Source of the DNA: Dehalococcoidia bacterium
Lineage (GTDB): Bacteria; Chloroflexota; Dehalococcoidia; SZUA-161; SpSt-899
NCBI GenBank assembly: GCA_023271515.1
Contig: JALPXQ010000008.1
Span: 1 to 26,772 of the forward strand
DNA length: 26,772 nucleotides
Reading direction: 5' to 3'
Shown in pieces: positions 1 to 6,299 of this stretch. Each line of letters opens with the position of its first letter. Position 1 is the first letter of the stretch. The translations under genes and the position numbers were made by a program. The notes beneath the pieces are model-generated. The model was not told the DNA's origin and did not search any database. It saw only the letters and a program-made list of their open reading frames with translations.

Positions 1-2
1 AG

Positions 3-476
3 CACTCGGTACTCGGTCGGGTGGCGGTGATTGGGGGAGGCAATACGGCTGTTGACTGCGCTCGGACGGCCAGGCGCCTTGGAGGGGAGGAGGTGAGGAT
101 CATCTACCGTCGCTCCCGGGCCGAGATGCCGGCCTTGAGCGAAGAGGTAACTGCGGTGGAGGAGGAAGGGATAGGGATAGATTTTCTGACGGCACCGGTG
201 CGATTTCTCTCTGAAGGGGGAAGGCTTACGGGGATGGAGTGCATCAGGATGAAGCTCGGGGAGCCGGATGCCAGTGGCCGGGCCCGTCCGGTCCCCATTG
301 AGGGGTCGGAGTTCAGGATGGGTGTGGATACGGTGATAGCTGCTCTGGGACAGGTGCCGGAGACCGGATTCGTCCGGGAACTCGGGATATCACTGGGGAA
401 GACGGGCACGATAGAGACTGATCCCCGTACCGGGGCGACGAGCATCGAAGGGGTATTTGCCGGGGGGACGTGGTGA
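3..476 (+). CDS. GltD-like FAD/NAD(P) oxidoreductase domain, N-terminal piece of a broken HdrA fusion (5' partial)
   Basis: The reading frame is open from the first bases, so the gene begins outside the window. The visible part is the NAD(P)-binding half of a glutamate-synthase-small-subunit (GltD)-like flavoprotein: a Rossmann motif (VAVIGGGNTAVDCAR), the RRSRAEMPA segment, and a second FAD-binding end (GVFAGG). The family motif is GGDVVTGPA, but here the frame runs into TGA just after AGG. One extra G in the run at 465-470 would join it exactly to the next reading frame (GDVVTGPAFAIDAIAAGK). I therefore read this and the following entry as one protein, in which the GltD-like module would pass electrons between NAD(P)H and the HdrA module. 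The break may be a real mutation or a homopolymer sequencing error. Confidence 0.8.
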   Translation, partial: HSVLGRVAVIGGGNTAVDCARTARRLGGEEVRIIYRRSRAEMPALSEEVTAVEEEGIGIDFLTAPVRFLSEGGRLTGMECIRMKLGEPDASGRARPVPIEGSEFRMGVDTVIAALGQVPETGFVRELGISLGKTGTIETDPRTGATSIEGVFAGGTW

Positions 477-1849
477 CTGGACCTGCCTTTGCCATCGATG
501 CCATCGCTGCGGGGAAGAGGGCGGCGCGTTCGATAGGCCGCTATCTGAATGGCGAGCCGATGGAGGTTGAGGAAGAGGAGGGCAAGCCGGAGAGGCTCTC
601 CGAGGAGGAGGTCAAGTCATTAAAGGAACAGTTTCCAGCGGAGAAGCGGGTGGAGATGGGGGAGGAACCGGTAAAAGAGAGGGTTGCTGACTTCCGAGAG
701 GTGGTCCTGGGGTATACTGAGTTGGAGGCAGTTGGGGAAGCTTCACGGTGTCTTGCAGGGCAGATAGAGGGGTGCATCGAGTGCCGGGAGTGCAAGAGGC
801 GGTGTGATGCTGGGGCGATCAATTATGAGATGAAGGATGAAACTATCCAGGTGGAGGTGGGGAACATCATCCTGGCCACTGGTTACGATCAGTTCGATCC
901 CTCGGTTATCCCGGAGTACGGATATGGAAGGTATGAGAACGTTATCACCGGGTTGGAATTTGAGCGGCTCTCAAATGCTGCCGGGCCGACGGCGGGGCAG
1001 ATACTGCTGAAGAATGGCCGGCCACCCCGGAGTGTAGCTATTATTCACTGTGTGGGCAGCCGGGATAAAAACTTTCACCAGTACTGCTCCCGGGTTTGCT
1101 GTATGTATGCTTTGAAATTTGCGCATCTGATCAGGGAGAAGACCGACGCCGAGGTATATCAGATGTACATCGACATGCGATGCTTTGGGGAGGGATATGA
1201 GGAATTTTACGAGCGTGTGGGGACCGAGGACGGGGTGAACTTTATCCGGGGGAAGGCGTCGCGGGTAACCGACCAGGCTTTGAACGAGGAGGAGGAAGGG
1301 AAGCTCATCGTCTGCGTGGAAGATACGCTGCTGGGCAATTTCATGCGGGTGCCGGTGGAGATGGTCATCCTCTGCACTGCGCTGGAGCCGAGGGCCAATG
1401 CGGAGGAGGTAGCCCGGCTCTTCTCCATCGGGCAGAGAGCGGATGGATTCTTCCTGGAGAGGCATGTCAAGCTTGCCCCAATAGCGACCATGACCGAGGG
1501 GATGTTCATTGCCGGGTGCTGCGGAGGCCCGCGGGACATCCCGGACACGGTGGCTCAAGCTAAGGCGGCCGCTTCCGATGTGTTGAGTCTGCTGGCGCGG
1601 GGCAAGGTAGGGATCGAGCCTATTGTTGCCTCGGTGGACGAGGAGGTCTGCGCTGGCTGCGGTCTGTGTGAGAAGATATGCTCCTATAGTGCGCCCTCGA
1701 TTGACAGGCTTCGGAGAGTGACGGTGGTCAACAAGGCTTTATGTAAGGGTTGCGGTGCCTGTGCCGTCACCTGCCCTTCAGGGGCGATGAGCTTAAGCCA
1801 TTTCACTCATCGCCAGATACTGGAGGAAGTGGAGGCCTTGGTCTATTAG
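470..1849 (+). CDS. hdrA: HdrA-like heterodisulfide reductase iron-sulfur flavoprotein (C-terminal part of the GltD-HdrA fusion)
   Basis: This is the HdrA module of electron-bifurcating heterodisulfide reductase-type complexes, a cytoplasmic FAD and Fe-S protein. Visible features are the end of the GltD-like domain (VTGPAFAIDAIAAGKRAA), a cysteine cluster CIECRECKRRC near residue 103, the HdrA signature HCVGSRD with YCSRVCCMYALK near residues 193-213, and two C-terminal 4Fe-4S motifs, CAGCGLCEKIC and CKGCGACAVTC. The nominal GTG start at 470 lies inside the conserved GDVVTGPA motif, so it is not a true start; the protein should continue from the upstream frame. No hdrB or hdrC is seen beside it. 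The stop is TAG, followed after about 70 bases by a crotonase gene. It could serve acyl-CoA redox chemistry or a methanogenesis-type pathway; the sequence does not decide which. Confidence 0.85.
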   Translation: MVTGPAFAIDAIAAGKRAARSIGRYLNGEPMEVEEEEGKPERLSEEEVKSLKEQFPAEKRVEMGEEPVKERVADFREVVLGYTELEAVGEASRCLAGQIEGCIECRECKRRCDAGAINYEMKDETIQVEVGNIILATGYDQFDPSVIPEYGYGRYENVITGLEFERLSNAAGPTAGQILLKNGRPPRSVAIIHCVGSRDKNFHQYCSRVCCMYALKFAHLIREKTDAEVYQMYIDMRCFGEGYEEFYERVGTEDGVNFIRGKASRVTDQALNEEEEGKLIVCVEDTLLGNFMRVPVEMVILCTALEPRANAEEVARLFSIGQRADGFFLERHVKLAPIATMTEGMFIAGCCGGPRDIPDTVAQAKAAASDVLSLLARGKVGIEPIVASVDEEVCAGCGLCEKICSYSAPSIDRLRRVTVVNKALCKGCGACAVTCPSGAMSLSHFTHRQILEEVEALVY

Positions 1850-1918
1850 CCCCTAGAAGTGCCTCTGTGGTGGATAGCCACAATTTTGGGTCCGGCTTGT
1901 CCGGGATAGGAGGATAAA

Positions 1919-2689
1919 ATGGAGTATCGGGAAATAATCCTGCTGAAGCAGGGCGAAATGGCCAGGATCACCATCAACCGACCCCCGGTTAACGTGATGA
2001 CCTTGAACACCATAGCCGAGCTGAACCAGGCACTAGGGGGATTGAGGGAAGATCCCGAGGTCAAGGTGGTGATCATCCGGGGAAGCGGGGAGCGGGCCTT
2101 CTCCGCCGGCGTGGAGGTGGCCGACCATCTGGGCGAGAAGTTACCCTGGATGTTGGAGGAGTTTGGCCGGCTGTTTAAGTCGCTGAGGAATGTAGACAAA
2201 CCGATTGTAGCAGTGGTAAACGGCGTCGCTTTGGGAGGCGGTTGCGAGCTGGTGGCCGGGTGCGATATGGCTATCGCCTCGGACAAAGCTAAATTCGGTC
2301 AGCCGGAGATAAAGTAGGGTGTGAACCCTCCGCCGGCCAGCGTGCTTTTCCCCAAGATCATAGGGATGAAAAAGGCCCTGGAGTTGATCCTCACTGGCGA
2401 TTCCATAGATGCGTGGGAGGCGCAGAGGATAGGTCTGGTGAACAAAGTGGTCCCCCACGAAGAATTGGATCAGGCTGCGGAGGAATTCGCCAACCGACTT
2501 CTGGAGAAAAGCGGATACATACTGAAGTTGAGCCGGGAAGCCTTCTACAAGGTTAGCGAGATAAGCGACTATGAGAAGGCCCTTGACTTTATGAACTGCC
2601 GGTCGCGTAGGATCATGGAATCTGAGGACGCCGTCGAGGGACTGACCTCTTTCATCGAAAAGCGCAAGCCGGTCTGGAAAAACCGGTGA
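1919..2689 (+). pseudogene. Enoyl-CoA hydratase/isomerase (crotonase) family protein interrupted by an in-frame TAG
   Basis: The ATG at 1919 follows a good ribosome site (GGAGG near 1909). The frame is open to a TGA at 2687-2689 except for one TAG at 2315-2317. Read through, it is 256 codons, the usual crotonase length. Motifs are GSGERAFSAGVEVADH (oxyanion-hole region), NGVALGGGCELVAGCD (second oxyanion loop) and FGQPEIK with the general-acid/base Glu. The TAG sits directly after PEIK, where relatives usually carry a hydrophobic residue before GV; TTG to TAG would explain it. The GVNPPPASVLFPKIIG segment recalls cyclohexadienecarbonyl-CoA hydratases, so an aromatic or alicyclic acyl-CoA hydratase is possible. 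TAG ends several other genes here, so pyrrolysine readthrough is unlikely but not excluded. The next gene starts within the stop (TGATG). Confidence 0.75.
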
Positions 2690-3806
2690 TGGCAAGTATA
2701 ATAGACGAACTGGAGCCCATCATTAATCCCCGAAGCATCGCCGTGATAGGAGCCTCAGATAATCCCGCTAAGCTGGGCTATCACTGCATGAAGAGCCTGA
2801 AAGAGAGCGGGCTTCAGTCCATATATCCCATAAATCCGCGCTCTTCGGAGATTTGGGGATTTCCGGCCTATTCCTCGCTGAGAGAGATAGATCAGGAAAT
2901 CGACCTGGCTATCGTGATTGTGCCGGCCTCTGCGGTTCCTTCAGCAATAGAGGATTGTGCCCGGAAGGGGATAAAAGGCATTGTCCTTATGACTGGTGGA
3001 TTCAGGGAAGCGGAAGATCTGGCGGGCTCCAGGATGAAATAGGTTTGCTGGCAAACAAGAGTAGAATCAGGGTGATCGGTTCCAACGCATTCGGTCCATC
3101 TAAATGCCTCCTTACCCCGGAATTCCTTGCTACTTGAGGGTAAGCCTTATAAGTCAAAGTGGCGAGATATGCCACCCTCCTTGCTGATGGAATCGGAGAA
3201 AGTAATCGGCTTTTCCAAGATCGTGGACCTAGGCAACCGATGCAAATTTTCCCAACATGCTGGAGTACCTGGCGGTGGACCTGGAGACCAGGGTGATCCT
3301 GATGTATCTCGAGGGGATAGATGATGCCCGCAGGCTTATCGAGATTGCTCGGTGAGTGGCGCCCCAAAAGCCCATAGTAGCCTTCAAGTCAGGAAAGATG
3401 ACCACTGCGGACAGAGCGGCTTATTCTCATACCGGTTCCCTGGCGGGAAAGCATAAGGTCTATCTCGCCGCTTTCAGGCAGGCCGGGATCCTGTTGGCAA
3501 GCGATTTCGAGGAATTGCTGGATATCTGACCCGAACGTTGATGCCCTCTTGTTTCTCTCTGCCTATGCCTCAGCCAACGAGCCCGTAATTAGAGCGCTCG
3601 CTGCAGTGCTGAGGGAGGAGATCGAGGCTCGCCGGAAGCCGATCCTCACCTGCTTCCCGACACCACTGCGAATCTGGGAGGAAAGGGTCGAGCTGGAGAA
3701 GAGCGGCATTCCGGTTTATGCTACGCCGGAGAGGGCGGCTAGATCTCTGGCAGGTTTGGTCTGCTACGGAGATATCCCGGCTTTGGCGCTATTCACGAAA
3801 ACTTGA
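2689..3806 (+). pseudogene. Remnant of an ADP-forming acyl-CoA synthetase (acetyl-CoA synthetase-like, CoA-binding part)
   Basis: The first 110 codons or so are an intact CoA-binding domain (INPRSIAVIGASDNPAKLG, YPINPR, IVIVPASAV, GIVLMTGGFREAE). After that the family can be followed only by hopping frames. There is a one-base loss near 3020 (continues as LQDEIGLLANKSRIRVIG), a TGA at 3135, then SLISQSGEIC in another frame. Next comes GFSKIVDLGNRC, then LEYLAVDLETRVILMYLEG with a TGA at 3353. The active-site segment YSHTGSLAGKHK (phospho-His region) is still legible, followed by a TGA at 3527 and a last piece, DALLFLSAYASANEPV, with sequence missing in between. At least six lesions make this a true pseudogene rather than one sequencing error. 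It overlaps the stop codon of the convergent AAA gene. Its former role would be acyl-CoA to acid conversion with ATP formation. Confidence 0.85.
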
Positions 3807-4872
3807 ACCTCCCATATTTTTCCACCATTTTTTGGTCAATGGAAGGTCCCGTCTTGTGGATCACCTCCACTAAGTCTCTCATTTCCACATCCCTTGCAAT
3901 GCCGGTCTGGATATTCTCTCTAAAGGGGATCAGCGAGGCTTTAAGGCAGATCTGCCTTATGTCCGCGCCGCTATGACCCTCGGTCATCTGTGCCAGGTTG
4001 TCGAAATCAATATCCTCTGCCAGCGGCTTTCCCTGGAGATTCAATTCAAAAATCTTTTTCCTCGCCTGAGAATCAGGGAGAGGAACATAGATAGTCTCGT
4101 CAAATCTTCCCGGTCTAAGGGCAGCATGGTCAATGCTCCATGGCTCGTTGGTTGCCCCGATGAAGAGGAGGTTCTCATTTTTCGACTCCATCCCCTCCAT
4201 CTCCGCCAAAATCTGAGGAACAACCCGTTGCATCACCGTAGACCCGGAATCCTTCCTCTTTGGAATCAGTGCTTCAACCTCGTCAATAAAAATCACCGCT
4301 CTCTTCTGATTCCTCGCCGAAGAAAACAGCTTCGCTATATTCTGCTCACTCTCCCCGACCCACTTGCTCATAATTTCGCTCGGCTTTATGCTGAAGAATA
4401 CCGCATCCACTTCATTGGCAACCGCCTTTGCGATGTAAGTCTTGCCTGTGCCAGGGGGACCGTAGAGCAAGATTCCTCCCCCGGATCTGATCCCAAACCT
4501 CTTCGCCTCTTCAGGATATAGAAAAGGATAGATTATCTTGTTCTTGATCTCCTCTTTGATATTCTCCAGTCCTGCCACGTCGTCGAAGGTTACGGCAGGT
4601 CGTTCCTGCAAGATGAATTCTGCACCTTTTCCCCTTCCCGCAGCAGCCTCCTTTTCCTTAAGAGTGATAGACTTTGCCTTCTCCAGGAGTTTCTGGGCGT
4701 TTTCAACCCTTATCAGCTTCACCCTCCCCTGCGATTCGGAAGACGCATTAAAGAGTTGTCTGCTCGCCTGCAGGTAATAGTCTCTGGCTTTTCGCAACTC
4801 GCTTTGCGCTTCCGCCTTCATTGCCTCGGCGATATATTCTTCGGCTTTTTGAAGAAATACGTCAATGCTCAT
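3793..4872 (-). CDS. MIT-domain AAA ATPase 1, Vps4/CdvC-like
   Basis: This 359-aa protein has the layout of Vps4, the ATPase that disassembles ESCRT-III filaments. Residues 1-75 form an MIT-like three-helix bundle (AEEYIAEAMKAEAQSE, KARDYYLQASRQL). The AAA module follows: Walker A GPPGTGKT at 138-145, pore loop KWVGES at 170-175, Walker B IFIDEVE at 194-200, sensor-1 GATNEP at 239-244, and arginine finger LRPGRFD at 252-258. The C-terminus (GPSIDQKMVEKYGRF) resembles the last helix of Vps4. I saw no obvious beta-domain insertion. The ATG lies 3 bases after the TAG of the ESCRT-III-like gene upstream, implying translational coupling and a joint function. It is last in the minus-strand run and converges on a pseudogene. 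Katanin-like or Cdc48-like roles are alternatives, but MIT plus the neighbour favours Vps4. Confidence 0.9.
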   Translation of the reverse strand: MSIDVFLQKAEEYIAEAMKAEAQSELRKARDYYLQASRQLFNASSESQGRVKLIRVENAQKLLEKAKSITLKEKEAAAGRGKGAEFILQERPAVTFDDVAGLENIKEEIKNKIIYPFLYPEEAKRFGIRSGGGILLYGPPGTGKTYIAKAVANEVDAVFFSIKPSEIMSKWVGESEQNIAKLFSSARNQKRAVIFIDEVEALIPKRKDSGSTVMQRVVPQILAEMEGMESKNENLLFIGATNEPWSIDHAALRPGRFDETIYVPLPDSQARKKIFELNLQGKPLAEDIDFDNLAQMTEGHSGADIRQICLKASLIPFRENIQTGIARDVEMRDLVEVIHKTGPSIDQKMVEKYGRFKFS

Positions 4873-4875
4873 CGC

Positions 4876-5475
4876 CTACCCCTTCCGCATCATGTCCTCG
4901 ACTTCCTTGATGCCCCTGGAAATCCTCTCATCCAGGCCCTTTTCCTCAGTCTCTGCCTCCCCTTCCATTGTTTTTACAATTTCGTTGATGTCTCTATCAG
5001 AGAAACCTTCGGCACTCAAGATACCCTCGCTGGCCATGTCTAAAGTAGTGGACAACGCCTCGTCGATGCCCTCTGCCTGTGCCATCGCCTTCTCAAATTC
5101 CACCTGCATGCCGGCGATCTTTTCTACATCTGGGCCTTCGGTAATGGACTCGCTTATGTCCTTAGCAAAGGTTACAAAATCCCCGGAGATCTTGACCATC
5201 TCCCGTTGAAGTCTGGCCTCGTCCATCAGCAGGAGCATCCGCTGTCCCTTTCTTATCCGTTCCTGCAAGACCAGATATTTGGCAGCCTGCCTCTTCAAAA
5301 ACTTCTCTTCATTTAGTCTAGCCGCCTGCCTTCCCTGATCGTATATCGTCTTTTGCAGGTCCATCAGCTTCGAGATGTAGCCTTTAACCCTTGCTTTCGC
5401 CTTCCTGTACCTTATCTCCCTCTCGATCTCCTTCTCTTCCCTTGATTTTCCCTTCAACTTTTTCAATATGCCCAT
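4876..5475 (-). CDS. ESCRT-III-like (Snf7/CdvB/PspA superfamily) coiled-coil protein 1
   Basis: A 199-aa, highly charged, almost wholly helical protein. The N-terminus MGILKKLKGK is a short basic amphipathic segment, like the MGLFG-type starts of eukaryotic CHMP proteins. A long helical hairpin follows (about 20-130), then a shorter acidic helical part, and a C-terminal helix LDERISRGIKEVEDMMRK that could serve as an MIT-interacting motif. Size, helix order, basic-to-acidic polarity and the directly coupled MIT-AAA gene all fit an ESCRT-III-like filament protein. The family assignment rests on architecture and context, not a diagnostic motif. The ATG at 5475 is preceded by AAAGGAG. It has a clear paralogue, or at least analogue, at 17114-17722 with the same MGIL-K-KG start. 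A PspA/Vipp1-like protein is the main alternative. Confidence 0.7.
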   Translation of the reverse strand: MGILKKLKGKSREEKEIEREIRYRKAKARVKGYISKLMDLQKTIYDQGRQAARLNEEKFLKRQAAKYLVLQERIRKGQRMLLLMDEARLQREMVKISGDFVTFAKDISESITEGPDVEKIAGMQVEFEKAMAQAEGIDEALSTTLDMASEGILSAEGFSDRDINEIVKTMEGEAETEEKGLDERISRGIKEVEDMMRKG

Positions 5476-5517
5476 TCTTTCACTCCTTTGACGGGTTTAC
5501 GGTTCACGGTTCTGCAT

Positions 5518-5582
5518 AGTCTAGAGTCTAGAGTCTAGAGTCCCCCGCTCCACCCCTACCTTCAACCTTCAGCCTTCAGCCT
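5518..5582. repeat. Two short heptamer arrays in the PP2C to ESCRT-like 1 gap
   Basis: CTAGAGT occurs three times in tandem at 5521-5541, and a second array CCTTCAA/CCTTCAG/CCTTCAG at 5559-5579 reaches into the last codons of the PP2C gene. A third fragment, ACGGTTCACGGTT, lies at 5499-5520. All have a period of 7 bases. The gap holds no other gene-like sequence beyond the ribosome site of ESCRT-like protein 1. Confidence 0.85.
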
Positions 5583-6299
5583 ATCCACCTGAGTAGCTAG
5601 GATTACAGTTATATTGTCCCTTCCGTCGGTCTCTTTCGCAGAGTTTATGAGCTTCTCGCAGGCTTCATCGAGGTCTTTTGAACTTATTATGATCCGTCTT
5701 ATTTCTTCACCCCGTAAGGAATCTGTCAATCCATCAGAGCACAACAACAGATATTGACCACAAATCCGGATCTCGTAGAGGTCAGGTTTTATATCGGCAT
5801 CCGTTCCCATCACCCTGGTAATGATATTCTTTTCCGGATGATCAAAGGCCTCCTCTTCTGAGATAATACCTCTATCCACCAGTTCTTGAACGAAGGAATG
5901 GTCCTTGGTCTGCTGCTTTATCTCCTCTCCTATCAGATAAGCCCTGCTGTCGCCTATATTTGCGATCACACATCTTTCTTCTTCAATCAAGGCAGCCACC
6001 AGCGTTGTGCCCATATTACTATAGTCTGGATTTTCCCGGGCTAAACTGTATATCTCCCTATTTGTCTTCTCAAAAGCCTGCTGAAGCAGCATCCTGAAGT
6101 CAGTAATCCCCTCGCTAAATCCTTTGTTCACCGCCTCTTCCAGCTCTATCACTGCCAGCCCACTGGCAATCTCGCCGGCGCTGTGCCCGCCCAGACCGTT
6201 GGCAACGGCAAGGAGGTAAATGTCGCCGAAGCGCGTTACCGCAAGGCTATCCTCGTTATTTGCTCTCTTCCCGCTGTCAGTAAGAGATGCTATCTTCAT
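5562..6299 (-). CDS. PP2C-family protein phosphatase with a substituted metal-binding aspartate
   Basis: A 245-aa PPM/PP2C phosphatase of the bacterial/archaeal Stp/PrpC type, expected to remove phosphate from Ser/Thr residues. Seen motifs are RANNEDSL, VANGLGGHSAGEIAS, MGTTLVAA, NIGDSRAYL, TKDHSFVQELV, NIITRVMGT, LLLCSDGLTD and DGRDNITVIL. The family motif is VADGMGGH; here the metal-coordinating Asp is Asn (codon AAC, around residue 34), so activity may be altered or lost. Its ATG overlaps the TGA of kinase B (ATGA), the classical kinase-phosphatase pairing in one operon. The last codons run into a period-7 repeat (CCTTCAG units near 5559-5582), so the C-terminal residues KAEG are repeat-derived. 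No membrane segment is visible. Confidence 0.9.
   Translation of the reverse strand: MKIASLTDSGKRANNEDSLAVTRFGDIYLLAVANGLGGHSAGEIASGLAVIELEEAVNKGFSEGITDFRMLLQQAFEKTNREIYSLARENPDYSNMGTTLVAALIEEERCVIANIGDSRAYLIGEEIKQQTKDHSFVQELVDRGIISEEEAFDHPEKNIITRVMGTDADIKPDLYEIRICGQYLLLCSDGLTDSLRGEEIRRIIISSKDLDEACEKLINSAKETDGRDNITVILATQVDRLKAEG

Noticed and set aside
971..1558. Minus-strand open frame opposite hdrA
   Set aside because: Shadow of a strongly conserved Fe-S flavoprotein gene on the plus strand.
1866..1882. Small stem (TGTGG/CCACA) followed by ATTTT after hdrA
   Set aside because: Only five base pairs and four T; too weak to call a terminator.
2315..2317. Pyrrolysine codon in the crotonase
   Set aside because: TAG is a routine terminal stop in this window and crotonases are not known to use pyrrolysine; kept only as a remote alternative.
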